A stretch of 64,000 nucleotides of DNA. Source: Phycomyces blakesleeanus NRRL 1555(-) (lineage: Eukaryota > Mucoromycota > Mucoromycetes > Mucorales > Phycomycetaceae). The DNA lies in the NCBI RefSeq assembly GCF_001638985.1, contig NW_017265188.1, positions 248,001 through 312,000 of the forward strand, written 5' to 3'. This document shows, piece by piece, positions 9,645-22,532 of this stretch (its first letter is position 1; each line of letters opens with the position of its first letter). The notes beneath the pieces were generated by a model that worked only from the letters and a program-made list of their open reading frames with translations, did not search any database and had not been told where the DNA came from. The position numbers and the translations under genes were made by a program.

Positions 9645-11063
9645 TCAAAAGTCAGCCTGGAACTGTCTCGTCTGGGTCTCCATCAATGGTCTCATGACCT
9701 CTGTCATTCTTTCTCTTCTCTGTCTCCTGCTTTCTTGAGAAAGATCATGTGCAGACTGGAGTTGTTTCACAGAGATATTCACAGTTTGTGAAGCATTCTC
9801 CAAATCCACAGGTATCTCATTCATAAATGGATCGAGATCCTCAACTTCTATCTCTACGTCATCATCATTACCTCCATTTGTGTACGCATCAAAACCACAC
9901 ACTTAGTTCTTGAAAGTACAAAGAGTGTCCTCTGAGATATTCCTTGCTGTGTTATTATTATCCAAACAAAAGTTGTGAAGAGCACAGCAAGTGATAATGG
10001 TAAGAGTTATCTTGTTGATATCCAAAAAGTACAAGTGTCTTAACAAAAAACGCCATTTCTGCATAAGTAAGCCAAATATATTTTTAATGTAATGGCGTGT
10101 TTTTGCATACTTCTTGTTGAACGCTTGTTGCAATGGGATATGGAGGGAGTATGTTTTCCATAATTGGAAATGCAGAATCTATATTAATAAAACATTGAAT
10201 TAAAAGATGTATGTTTGTTAAACAGAAGCTTTAACATAAAAAATTATCTGCGAGAATGACTGTATCATTGGGGAAGTATTAATCTCAGTCAAAAAGCATG
10301 TTTATATAGAGAGAGCTATCTGTGAATAGCCTTGTGTCGTTGACATGGCCTAAGTATTTTTCACATTATGAAGTAATAAATTAGTACAAAGCTTTATAAG
10401 AAATTTCTTCAAAAAAATATTACTAGATTGTCCTGTTCTGACAAATATAAAGCACTTGTTAGCATTGCACACAGCAAGGATATTTATAGAAGAGTTGTTG
10501 TGGCAATTCACCCAGGAGTTTCCATGTAAAAAGGGCTTTTGAATAGAAATAAGCTTTCCATAAATTGCCCCGATGACATCAGATAGACTAACACCATGTC
10601 TTTCAGGTTGCTCGAATTCAGCCGCCCTTCTTGCTCCTGTTTCACTGTCATAGACTCTCCAGTTCACAAACTTATCAGAATAGTCTGACATGGCAGTAAT
10701 GAACCGCATGGTAAACTGTGTATAGGATCCAGCACTGACACCAAGAAACTGTTCAGTGAGACAGTAACCAAAATGTGTGTTTACAAAGCACCAAAGAACT
10801 GTTGCAACTTGAATTTCAATAGGATAGCTATTGTTATTTGAAGCCATCTCGTACACCTGATGCTGGCTAACAATGTTAAGAAGTAACTCGAAGTTTGCAT
10901 GGCTCATTTGATATTGCAGCTGGAAGCTGTTGCTCCCAAGATCGTCAGTCAAAGTTGGGTGGCAAACATACCAACATTGTCTAAAAACACCATATCTGAC
11001 ATGATTTACTTCTTGAGGGCCACGTTCCAGAGTGAATGAGTGTGGTCTGCAAGTGTAGATCAT
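9645..11063 (-). pseudogene. PIF/Harbinger transposase (DDE_Tnp_4), catalytically dead
   Basis: Minus-strand reading gives the family layout: MSHANFELLLNIV, EIQVATVLWCFVNTHFGY, SLSDVIGAIYGKLISIQKP, NILAVCNANKCF, then after a decayed stretch (10133-10350) YAKTRHYIKNIFGLL...KWRFL and ITCCALHNFCLDN. The expected catalytic residues are all changed: Asp to Tyr in GAIYG (10560-10562), Asp to Asn in AVCNANK (10464-10466) and Glu to Lys in YIKNIFG (10083-10085). The C-terminal tail (9902-9645) is in the same frame after one TAA. Family members excise at TWA targets with the help of a Myb-like partner. No terminal repeat of this copy was located. Confidence 0.85.
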
Positions 11064-14000
11064 AAAGAACTAATTGCAACTAACTAACCGCGAACTTTCA
11101 ATCATGATGTTTGCTACACAATCCAGAAGTTGCTGTCTGGACCATTCAATTTGTTGTCGCAAAATCAAATGTTGTTTACTCATTTGATTCAAGAGCAGTT
11201 CAACGTTGGTTAAGTTTGCATTTCTGTGAGAATTAATAATAAAGGCCAGAAGTCAAAGAATCTCAGCAGAAGAATCAGTGCTGATGTTGTTATTGTTTAT
11301 TTTGAAGATGTTAAATAAAAGGTTGTTGTTTAAGAAAAGATAATTAAAAAGGAAAAAGGCAGATTATTTTAGCACATCTTCTTACTTTTCCAAAACGAGA
11401 CAAAAATAAAAAACACGTGATGTTCTTTTTAGAATGCTTGCGATGCTGATATATTTTTCATGCCAATAAATTTTTGGGCAGTGGCAAGCACCTAATGATG
11501 GATATATAACCACCCAAGAAATGACCATGTTTTTTGACTAATACTTCAGCAAAAAGATTGAAACAGACTTGAGAAATGGTCTTTACTTTCTGCTGTCTCA
11601 TTTTCTCTTTTTGCATGGGCAGTCAGCACAAATGACCAAGCTACTGGATTTGCAAACTGTAAATCTTCAGAGTGAAAGTTCTTCTCCTTGTCCCGTGCTT
11701 GTTTTTATTATGTGACAATAAAAAACAAACCAGCATGACCAGTTGGAAGTGAGTAGCTGTATCCATAAAAAGCTTGTTGAGATCTGCCCAGTCATGATGC
11801 GTTCTACATATAGTCAAAGCTCGATATAGTGATATGGATAGGGAACAGAAATTTTATTACTATCACTATATTAAGCATGTTTTTTCTTACTCCGCATATT
11901 ATTTAGTGATATTTCTAATGCTGCTGTGAGTGACTACTGTTTTCTAATTGGATTCATAGTATTTTATTTAAGAAAGTAGGCTTGCTCTAAAACACCACCA
12001 GAGATTTTTCTTGTGTAATTATACTCCCAAAATGGGGCTACATAGCTGAGTAAATAGTTCTGTCTTTTATAAACAGACTATTTTTTGCAATGAATTCTGG
12101 TTGAAAAAAAACACGGATTTAAAAATGCGTTTTCCAAAATATCAAAAATGGTTCAAAATAAATTCTGTTTCAAATAAATGGTTTTTATTTTTTATTTCAA
12201 AATAGAAAAAATGTTAAGTTATTTTATATAGTTTATAGGCAAAAATATACAATAAATTGAATCTAGTTGTTCTAAACTAAATGAAAAGTCAGGAAATCCA
12301 TATCACTCACAATTCTTAAATAGAAAAGCAACCTAGCAAAATATAAATATGAATGAGTATTTCAAGCTTAAAAAATATAAATCAAATAAAAGCTTACATT
12401 TGAGTCTTCCGAGATACATCTCATGAAAGTTGGAATATCTGCAAGTAAGAAGAGATAAAAGATAATTAGTATTCAATTATTTTGTAAACTGAGTATACAG
12501 TTATTACCTCTTAACTTATTTTGATCAGATGATGAAAAGCTAATTGTCAAAAAATGAGACCTGAGATGAATACCTATATCACAAAGTATAATATTGCTTT
12601 TCTATTATACATATCTCAAAAACAAAAATATATAGACCTGTCTCCTACAAAAATAGTATACTAAATTTAAACAAACGTAATGAACAAACTTTTGTTGATA
12701 AAGTAGAGTAAGAAACAATGCGAAGGATGTAATCCCACACTTATTCAAAATCGATTTAAAAAATTCTCATTGATCTACTGACTTTTAATACCAATGTTGA
12801 AACTCAAAGAAATGTTTTTAAAAAAAAACGTCAAGTCATTCTCTCTCTACTTGTCTTATTTTTATAAGTTAAAGAGGTATGCTTTAATAATAAATAATTG
12901 AAAATAAAGCTGTAACTTATTAATCAAAATATGTATATATCTTTATATCTTAAATGAGTTAAGTTTTATCTTAGAATATTGCTTGCGTTAGGCACCTTTT
13001 ACTAATATTATGTAAGAAACAAAAAAAAATCATATATTTTTTCTTGTTTGTAAATTTTGACAAGGTCGTTTTATATGCTGAAAATCCTTGCCTTTGCCGA
13101 ATTTTAACAGAGTTATTTTTTCATTACTTAATACAGCCTCCAAATTTTCTTATTCACTGCTTTGTTTTACTTGAACAGCTTTCACCACAGCAGATTTTTT
13201 TGTGTAATCTTGTTCCTTAAAAGGATTCTTGTATACGGGGCGAATTTTGCTCATAACAGGAAATTCATTTTTTGGGGGACTGAAAAGTGGGAGGATGGGG
13301 GAACTACTCTCAGCCAATAGATTTCAATTAAAAAATGTACTGCACAATTTCAAAAATAATTCAAATTTTTAATTTGTTTCAAATAATTTTGGGTTGTAAA
13401 AAAATTATTTTTTATTTTCAAAAAAAATTAGGCTAAAAAAAAAGCTAGACTGGACCACAAAATCTACAGGCAGTAGCACACCAGTATATTTATACCACTA
13501 GAAATACTAGTAGTATAGCTGTTTATACTTATGCCTGTAAATTATGCAATTGGTTTGCTGCAAACTACTATGTCTAGCTAATTCAAGAGACCCAGTTCCA
13601 GAAATGCTTATAAACCCAAAGAGCATAAAGGTTTGAATTTTGAGAAAAGCTAAAGCAGAAGAACTAATAATTAGTAATTAAACTTAGTTATATATATTTA
13701 ACAGAATTTTATCTTTGATTCTATTAAGGCATTTGCAATAAAAGACAGCCAAATCTCTGCAAGTGAGGAGTAAATAGTTGGTCTTCTGTTGCTTTGTAAG
13801 AGAAACATGTAGTTATTACTTCTTTATTGATTTATCAAGATGATGAAAAACTAATTTATAAACTAAAATTGTATGATTAATAAACACAATGACATAAAAA
13901 ACTTTGATAGCATAAATACCTTTGAGCTTATAGTCTTTAAGCGAAATTCTACTTCTATAAATACTATAAGCATACTGGAATATCTTACAAATGGAAGCTC

Positions 14001-14197
14001 ATGCAAATAATAAATATTTTGTGGAAAAGTAAAATGAAAAAGAAGACAAAAACACGCTATATTTTCTTAAAAGAAAAGAAGTAAAAAAAATTATAATTGG
14101 TCCGCTGACATTAAATATCGATCTTTGCACATTTTATAAATTCAATTATTTTCGCAAAGTCATTTTCCCCCTTTGTTTTTACAATCAATTTACTATT
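11064..14197. other. AT-rich non-coding block holding the first copy of a dispersed repeat
   Basis: No credible gene. Homopolymer A/T runs dominate. The part at about 11990-13190 is a repeat found again further right, and 13735-13950 is a poorer copy of its middle (compare the GATGATGAAAA blocks near 12530 and 13840). The stretch around 13260-13440 (GGGGGACTGAAAAGTGGG, then TTTCAAA-rich sequence) resembles 23280-23400, so both Plavaka-like genes have related upstream flanks. Confidence 0.6.
11990..13190 (+). repeat. Dispersed non-coding repeat A, uninterrupted copy (about 1.2 kb)
   Basis: The first part (to about 12660) aligns by eye with 17420-18119 and the second part (from about 12660) with 27731-28250, in the same orientation. 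Shared blocks include GCAATGAATTCTGGT/GCAATAAATTCTGGT and TAATGAACAAACTTTTGTTG. The join between the two halves, near 12660, is an unoccupied version of the site where the CACTA element at 18120 inserted. Confidence 0.75.
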
Positions 14198-17100
14198 ATG
14201 CAAAAGAATACAAGACAAGAAACATATAAAATTGTTAAGACTTGCCCCCCTAAAAGGCAAGGCGAACTTAACTTTAGCATCAATTCAGATGTTTTTACCT
14301 GCTCTGAATGCGAAAAAGAGTTCAAAAAGCCTTGGTTACTGAAAAGGCATTCGAAGGTTCACCATATAAGTAATCAAATGGCAACCAATACTGTACTCAA
14401 CAAACCCGATCAGGCCGAATTGATAGTCGAGAACACTATTCCAGATGCTAATGCATTTGATTACTTGAGTGACGAAGATGACTCCTCCAGTATTGGGGAT
14501 GAAGAAGACAACATTGTAGATGAGAAAAACGATATTGTCAATAATTTCTTTGATATTGAAATGAACAGTAATCCAGTTTTCAACGCGTTCTCTGACATGT
14601 TTTTTTCTGCTGCTGCTGCTGATAAAGTATCAATGGCTGATAATAACTCTGAGATCCCGGAAGATGTCTTTGAGACAATTGGCACTATAAATGACCCTAC
14701 AAGCTGTTATCCTTTTTGCGATCTTCAAACCATGATCCTTTTTGCTTTTATCAATGGGGATTATGACATGATCTCCCAGCAAATGTTGAAAAAGATACTG
14801 CTTGCAATAAACTTGATCATTAAGATCCAGCAAGAAACTCTCATAGGAAGAACATTTAAGTTACCTCGTTTGGATGCTTTTTTAAATTATCAGACAAGAA
14901 AGAAGTCTAAGATGCCTGTCTTTCCTTTACAAAGAATATCAGTACCTGGATTGAATGGGAACACATTTGCCCATATTAACCTTCCATCTGACCACTTGAG
15001 ATTTCTTATGGCAAATGCAAAGAAATCTAAGTTGATCACATCCATGCCCAATTGTACCCCAAACCAATCGATCTGTTTGGAACAAGGTGAAAAGTGGAGA
15101 ACTCACCATCTCTTTCAGCAGCCTATGCACACTGTAAATAGTATAGATGTCTGGTTTGGAAACATTGCTTACTTGAAGACAAACGATTGCAGCATTCACT
15201 TTTTGGTTGAATCGTTTCACATGGCAAACAAAAACATTTTTGCGAGAGAGTATCTGGTCAGAGCAATTTTGATTGTATGCTATGACGCTGAGGTTGCTGT
15301 TACCAATCTTAGAGTAGAGCAGATCTCTCACGTTGACACCACTCCTGTTGAAAGAGATTACTACTACAGTATTTCAAGTAGCCTTACCAGATTGAGTCCT
15401 TCTCATGACTTTCTCCTTTTTGGAGTTCATCGAATGAAGAAGCCTATGCCTTTTTCTGTTTTGCCTGGTAATATAGATTGCAATGCAGTATTTTACAAAG
15501 TTAGGATTGTTTTAATCATCCTTTTTACAGATGACACTTCCGGCAATTGTTCAAAGCAGTACAATCTGTTTGAATGCTAGTTAATGAGATGCACTACCTT
15601 GCCTTTTAAGGATCAAAATTCGATAGCAAACATCCAGTTTCTTTCTACAATCCCTAAGAAAGATGGTGCAAATGGTATGTCTCTTTTGCCAGCAATCGTT
15701 GATGACCTTAAGAAACTCAAGAAAGGTGTAAAAATGTTCTCCATTAAAGACAATGAGTATGTTCCGGTTGTTGCTCCCATCCTTTGGATTGAGGCTGACA
15801 TGGCATGTCATTCGGAACTTTGCGGATTACTTGAGCTGGCTACCATATTTCCTTGCAGAAGATACTACATTGAACTTAGACTGTAAAAGACTTTGTGAAG
15901 GACTTGTCCTACTTCTGTGAGTGTCATGAGAGACAAACTTGAAAGCACTATGTTCTTGTAAACTCGTCACCTGGCAGAGACACTAAGATCTCAAATGCTC
16001 TGAAAATTGGAATGAACACGCCTGCAAACAAGATAAGCTTTAGAGATTGTTTGACTAGCCACTTATTAGAATTGCAGTCGTTTGATTCAGAAAAGGATAC
16101 ACCAGTGGAAATCCTCCACACAATACTTCTTGGTGTTGCAAAGTATATGGTGATTGACTTGGTTAAGGTCGTGCTTAAGAATGACACAGCCACAATAGCA
16201 AGACTTTCAGAATTCTTGACAGATTACACGCAATCAACTGGTCTATCAAGAAAGTTCACCCAAAACTTGAGACATAGTGGTTCATTCCTCAGTAGAGATT
16301 TCAAGGTTCTGCTTCAAATACTTTCTGTAATTCTAATTACAGAATTCTCTGGAAATCATGAGCTAGACCTTGTAATATCATGCTTTGTTGAACTTGGCCA
16401 ATTGTGTTCTCTGGTATTTGTTTGTCAGATGACATCAAACTTTGATAACTATATTATCAGAGTAAATAATGCAGTGAAGCGCTTGATCAGAGCATTGTTT
16501 GACTACGATAAAGAACCAAGAATGAGCTCCACAAGGCATATTGCACCAAGCCAAAAGTTCATTACTTGACACATCTCAAGGAAGATATAATTCGTTTTGG
16601 ATCAGCCCTCAATTATGAAACAGAAAAGGGCGAACAGTTCAATAAGCACATTCATGAACATCTGTTTCATACAAATTGCCAAAACACTTCCAGGGATGTT
16701 TGCCTGAAGTTTGCAAAGCAGGTAGCATTACAACATGTAATTGATGGCGGGTCATGAATTAATAGTTCTGGCAACCGAGAGAAGTCTGGAACTGGAATAG
16801 AGAGGTTTATTAAGGACAACAATAAATCCTTATTCTATTACACCTTCTTTGGCAGCTCGAGAGAGCTAAAGGACAACAACAACTCTGGAGATATTGAAGA
16901 TGATGCCATCCAAAACAACAGTTTTAGCACATTTGTTTTTAGAGATGATCCAATCTCTCGCCCTCGTATAGGACTTGTCTCAGGCTCTGTTGTTAAGTTT
17001 CTTAGCATTGTTTCTTATACGGATAATGACAGAAACAATAACTATGCCAAGACTGTAATGACAGGTGAGCATTCTGATATTGCTAATATGAATCTTGTTT

Positions 17101-17204
17101 GTAAGTTAGATTTGCATATTTTCCGCAACCCATTTTACATTGTAAATTTGAGCAAGTTCGGTTCCTACTGGTTCATTTTCAATAATATTCTTTTTGATAA
17201 ATAA
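14198..17204 (+). pseudogene. Plavaka-like (CMC superfamily) transposase, copy 1, dead
   Basis: Starts ATG 14198. A C2H2 zinc finger lies near residues 41-62 (CSECEKEF, then LLKRHSKVHH), followed by an acidic linker and the transposase: NSIDVWFG, then the DTSGNCSKQYN signature seen in Plavaka elements. A TAG at 15578-15580 breaks the frame, which then runs on to 15886. A frame change near 15890-16010 follows, then DTPVEILHTILLGVAKY and a long C-terminal part. The last segment is in yet another frame (SGTGIERFIKDNN, DDPISRPRIGLVSG) to a TAA at 17202-17204, ending FGSYWFIFNNILFDK. It parallels the gene at 24090-27352 throughout. Not functional. Confidence 0.85.
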
Positions 17205-17419
17205 AATGATGCTCCTTCTCTATTATTATTATAATTATTATTTAAACCTTCTGTTTTCTTCTTCTCAGTATCAATTTTTTTGCGTAATTTTTGTGACACT
17301 ACAGAAAAAAAGAGGTGCTTCTGGGGGTTCACTGGGGGCCTGCTCAGGAGGTCGTCCAGATAGTTGTTTTTTGCCTACCCACTTTTTCACCTCCTGCCTA
17401 TTATGGATTAGTTTATAAC

Positions 17420-18119
17420 TCCGCTCTTTAACAAATAACCACCAGAGAAATTTCTTGTGTAGGAATATAGATGTATCTTATATGCCCATATATAGACAAA
17501 TTATCTGCAATAAATTCTGGTCAAAATAAATCATGGATTTAAAAATGGGTTTTCAAAAAAATGGTTCAAAAAAATTGTGTTTTAAATAAATTGGTTTTTA
17601 TTTTTTGTTTCAAAGTAGAAAAAAATGCTAAGCTATAGCTACACCATATAATTTATGAGCAGAAATATATAATAAATTAAATCTAGTTATTCTAAGCTAA
17701 ATATAGGGTCATGGAATCTATATTTCTGATAATCTTTGAAGACAAAAGCACTTAAGAGCACCTGTAATAGTGAAGTACAAAAGCAATCTAGTAAAATATA
17801 AATATGAATAAGTATTTTCAGTTTAAAAATATAAATCAAATGAAAGCTTACCTTTGAGTTTGCTGAGATGAATTTCATAAAAGTTAGAATCTCTACAAAT
17901 AAAAATGAATAAAAGATGGTTAGTATTCAATTACTTTGTAAACTAGGTGTGCAAGTATTACCTCAACTCATTTTGACCAGATGATGAAAAGGCTAATTGT
18001 CAGCTAATGAGACCCAAGATAGATAACTACATTACAAAGTACAATATTGCTTTTTTATTATACATACCTCAAAAACAAGAATATATAGACATATTCCCTA
18101 AAAAGATAATATACTATAT
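17420..18119 (+). repeat. Repeat A, second copy, left part
   Basis: Aligns with 11990-12660 (for example AAAAGCAATCTAGTAAAATATAAATATG against AAAAGCAACCTAGCAAAATATAAATATG, of which the shared core is visible). Its end at 18119 is exactly where the CACTA element starts; the rest of the copy resumes at 27731. Confidence 0.75.
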
Positions 18120-18452
18120 CACTATGGGAAAAAACTCGGGATTTTCGAATTTGTGACTTTCTTTTCGGTCTATAATAATTAAAAAATCATCAAAAATTCA
18201 AAATGAAACAAGAAAGTCTCTGTTTTTTGAAAAGGTTGACAAAAGGCAAATTGAACACCAAAAATTAAATCTCCTGATAGACAAAAGTATATTTTAACTA
18301 CAGATTTTACATTTTTAGTAGATGTAGATTGCAACTGATGACTATTAAAAGTCAGAGGTAAAAGAGAGAAAAATATCTAAGTATATTTTATCCTCTCAGC
18401 AAAAAGTTAAGACAATTCGAAAAAAAAATGTATTACACAAAAAAAAAACAAA

Positions 18453-21083
18453 TTATATGTCTGCATGATAACCAAGCAACAATTTTAGCCCACAATTCAG
18501 TTCCAGCCAGACAATATACTGTCCATTAGTGGCTGTAGACACCACCAAGCCAACCAGCTCTTTTATACCAGCCAGATGAACAACCTTTGGCTTCGCATGT
18601 ACATTTGTCACAACATGAATTCTATTCATTTCATGGATGGCATATATCTGGACAAGAGCAAGCAGTCACCTCTTGTTGTTAAGCTTGTGCTCAAAGAAAA
18701 CGACAACCTTCCCAAAGAAATCCTTATAGATTGGAGAGTAGCTCTGCCCAATGTTGCGGTTCTCATCAACCTGAATCTGTAATCTGATGTTATGTGCCTC
18801 TCTTACACAATTTTGGTCGAGCGCAGAGTCAATCACACAACCATTGACAAATGCCTTGCAGCTAGTTTGTATAGCTGCTTCAATCATGCTACACTCTTCC
18901 CCCTTTGAATCATAAAAGTCTTCAAGAAGTTTTGAAAGACATGAAATGCCTTCAAAACTATCTCGAATCGTTCTATTCCTCAAAGGCCCCCAGAACTCAA
19001 TATCAGACCCAGCACCAACACGTTCACCTTCACCCGTCATCGGCTAACCAGCAGAGAAATCTTTGTATACAAGAAGTCTTGCTGCTATATATGCCTTTGT
19101 GTGCTCTATCTGTCTGGTCTGTGCCAAGCAAAGCATGATATTGCCAGCATTGGTTCCGATGGCAGAGTTACTCTTAATGACATTAGAGTACTCACCAATT
19201 GCTCTTTCTACCGATCTAGCATTGTATGATCTTGGCGGGCCAAATGCTTCGATCATATCTGGGTAGTGTTGTAAGAGGTGCTGGTTAATGGTGAAAACCT
19301 TAAGATCGACCTTGTCCTTGGCAAGCAGAGTCTCAAGGTACACATTTCATTCAACAAGTTCTCTAAGATAGAAGTTAGTATATATTTTTAAAAAAGAGTA
19401 ACAAATAATGATATTTAATATACCTTTTTATTGAGGCTTGTTCCTCTACTGATAACTCCCAGCTCATGAGTAAATTGCACACTTGTACAAGGCCAAGCAA
19501 TGCCTTCCGTGCAGGTATATTTCTTATCCGTTCTGCTACTAGAGTCAGAACAACAAACAGAAGGAAGTCTGCCCAGTCTACTGTCTTAAAGTATTCTGCA
19601 TTCTTTGATACGTCTCTCCAAGCACCATGAAATGATGTAGGGATCGTTTTCCTTGTCGATGTCATTGCTGCATCTATCTCTTTCTGGACTCCAACAGAGA
19701 GAACAAGCAGATGTTTTTTTCTGTACTTGCCAGTGACGAGCCCCCAGACCTGTTTTGCTACACCATGGCAGACACTGTGCATTTCATCCAAGGTGAAGAA
19801 ATATGGCCTGGAGAATGCATCCAATGTTGCCAGTGGTAATTGTCCTGTAAGTCCTCTTTGGCTGGACTCGTCTGCCTCACGGAAATCATGGAAGCTCCCC
19901 AGTGTATGTAGGGCAGTGGCTGGTGACATACGGAAATACTGACCATGGCCAGGAGATTGGCCAACAACATGGCAGATTCTGCAGCCATCTTTGCTCATGT
20001 GGCCAACATGACATGCTAGCTTTGCCAGAGCTGGGATATCACCCGTTGCCATTAACACGTGGACCTTGGCCTTGATGGTTTCTGTGGCTGTTTTGACAAT
20101 CATTCCTTCAAACTGCAACACACAGAGATCTCTGATGATTGGTCTCATCAATAACCAGAAGTCAGTGGGTGCCTTGTGTCCAGGAATCATGGCAAGCTGG
20201 ACCATTATTTTTCTTTTGTACTGGATCATTGGATTCAAGTTCAAGATGGTGGCATGGACAATTGTTACTGATCCGGGAACATTGTGAGGAGCAAACCCAT
20301 CCACAGACAGCAAAATTGCAATGTCATCACTTCCCAAGAAGAGATGCTTCTTAGACTGGTAGGCCTGACCATCAAATACATCGGTCTTTGTGCCATCTTG
20401 ACTTGGCTTAAGATGGTAACGGTAGCGCATCTCTGTTCTGGTGCTATTGTTGGCCAAACAGAGAGCAAGTTGTCCGCCCAGAGGAATTTGAACCATGGTT
20501 CTTGCAGGAACCAACGTACCATTGTCTTGGGCACTCTTGTAGCAATCTTCACCACAATGTGAGCACTCAGTTTCATTTGCATCAAACAACATACAGCCAT
20601 TGCAGCAAACGTCATATTTCTTCTCCTCTATTCTGGAGATATACTTCAGAAGCTCTTTACCAAGGTAAGGTGTGCATGCTCTATATGTGCTTGTAGAGCT
20701 AGCAAGAATCTCGTTGAAGTGGCTGGCAATCTTTTTATGGGCTCATCATTTTCAGTTCTGTCAATGATATCCATATTTTCATCACTGATTATATTAATGT
20801 CTTCACTGTTTGTTTACCAAAGTATCCAGATAATTAATATATTCTCTATCTTTTTGTATTTTAGTTTTTAATAAGCTTACTCAACGATCAAGCTTGGGGC
20901 TGGTGCTGGCATAGACTGGATTTCAACAGGGAGAGACATGTCTTGGATGAAAGATCCATTGATAGCTGCATCTACCAGCTTTTTAAGACATCTATTTTGA
21001 CATTTTGTAGCATTTGAAGAGCTATTGTAAGGCAAATGACAGGAACTGCATTTGTGAGGGGAGATCTTTGTGATTCGAACCAT
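18453..21083 (-). pseudogene. Tnp2-type CACTA transposase with stop codons
   Basis: Exon 1 begins ATG 21083 (MVRITKIS) with a Cys-rich N terminus (CSSCHLPY...CQNRCLKKL) and ends at 20881; the acceptor lies near 20814. A one-base deletion near 20738 shifts the frame. The main frame then carries CCNGCMLF...CSHCGEDC, the Tnp2 core LLSVDGFAPHNV, MIPGHKAPTDFWLLMRPIIRDL, a CRICHVVG finger and LDEMHSVCHGVAKQVWGL. A second intron (about 19375-19440) is followed by FGPPRSYNARSVERAIGEY. Stops interrupt at about 19344 (TGA), 19044-19046 (TAG) and 18666-18668 (TGA), each fitting a Trp-codon change, yet the frame goes on to TAA 18453-18455. It would cut at the CACTA termini of its own element; it is divergent from the accessory gene at 21420. 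Confidence 0.85.
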
Positions 21084-21187
21084 ATTTTGGAGTAAGTAAA
21101 AAAAATAAAAAGAACTTTTGTTATATAAGTGATTGTAGAAGTAATTGCTTTCTGAATGAATATGTTTATACTTAATTATATCAATGT

Positions 21188-21252
21188 AATGATGGCATAG
21201 ATAATTCGAATGTACACTTGTAATCTTAAAGGGGTAACTCTATGCCATCATT
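21188..21252. repeat. Perfect 14-bp inverted repeat between divergent CACTA genes
   Basis: AATGATGGCATAGA (21188-21201) is the reverse complement of TCTATGCCATCATT (21239-21252), with a 37-base spacer. It sits between the transposase start (21083, minus) and the accessory-gene start (21420, plus), so it may be a shared regulatory site or the footprint of a small element. Confidence 0.6.
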
Positions 21253-21419
21253 CTAAAATTACTAGATCAATAATTCTTCAAGAGTAGCCAATAGATTTGG
21301 ACAAGTAATTTGAAACTAATAATTTGGAGCTAACAATTTGAAACTAATAATAGTTTTAGGGAAATTTTTTACTCTTTCTTTCTTTTTCTATAACAAACTC
21401 ATTACTTTTTTTTACTATT

Positions 21420-22532
21420 ATGAATAATATAGATAATTCAGTGATTCAGTTGCTTCAAGACATTCAAGACGCGCTTATTTCTCTAAAGAATGGTCAAGAA
21501 GCATTGGAGAAAAAACAAGATGCAATACAACTCGAAATAACAAGTCTTCACAATGAATTGAAAGATCGAGAACTCCCAGATAATACTATTGTAGCTTCTG
21601 TCAATGTAAGTAAATACTATAATAATTAAAGCCTTGTCAATTAATATCAGCTACAATAGATATCTACTGACTCTATCCCAAGACCAGTACCAAACATCTG
21701 TAATATAAATTCCAATCATGTATTACAGATGATTGAGCAAGACCTAGGAATAAGTCCAACCGCAGAAGTCAAGGGGGCTATCAACACTTGCACCAAGCAT
21801 ATTTGTGATCAGCTTGCTGCTCTTTCGTCTGTTCAGATTCTCGGGCCCAATTCAAGCTGAACATCTATCCCTCAAGAGGACCGGACCAGAATGTGTGTCA
21901 GTCATTCACACGCGCTCAAGAAGTATGGAATTGATTTCACCAGATGTCATAAAAACTGGGCATCAATCACAAAGGTTAGTCAGTTATGGAGAAGTCGTAG
22001 AAAGCAACACCTTTCTGATAAGTTCATATCAGGTAGGTATAATAAACTGTATACTAAATATAAAAATATGAAATTATTCAAATGATATTTAGCCAATACA
22101 ATTAATGAATAAAGAATTGTTCTTTTTATAACAACTAATAAAAACATTTTTAAATAAAAATCCTCTATGAAATAAAACTTTTTTGCCTAATTAAAACTGT
22201 GCACAAATCCGAATATATATGTTGTGGGGAGAAAATAAAGCAAAATATAATATAGACAAAAGAATTTGTGAGAACTTGTGTAGGTTGTTTATTTCAAAAG
22301 AAAAGTAAAGAATGATAAAATTCGATTCTCTTTCTACACGGAACTATCTACTGATATTTATATGTTTTTCTAATTTGTAATTCAGTGTGTGCTTAAGTAA
22401 TCTTTATCACAATGTCATCTTCCAGGGGTATTGTTCTTCTGGAAAGATCCGGAAAGACCAATTGATATGATACTTCTCCAGTCAGATCAGTCCAAGAGTT
22501 TTGGTAAAGAAGAGCATTTATGCTATTGGTAA
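21420..22532 (+). pseudogene. CACTA accessory gene: coiled-coil protein with basic C-terminal region
   Basis: Three exons, 21420-21605, 21660-22032 and 22426-22532, with GT-AG introns in phases 0 and 1. Residues about 8-50 form a heptad-rich coiled coil (LLQDIQDALISLKNGQEALE). The middle has CTKHICDQLAALSS. An in-frame TGA near 21857 falls where Trp is plausible, and the frame then continues with a basic region (KKYGIDFTRCHKNW, QLWRSRRKQHL) and ends in LCYW, stop 22530-22532. I do not recognise the family. By position it is the counterpart of the TnpA-type DNA-binding partner of plant CACTA elements; that role is inferred. Confidence 0.6.
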
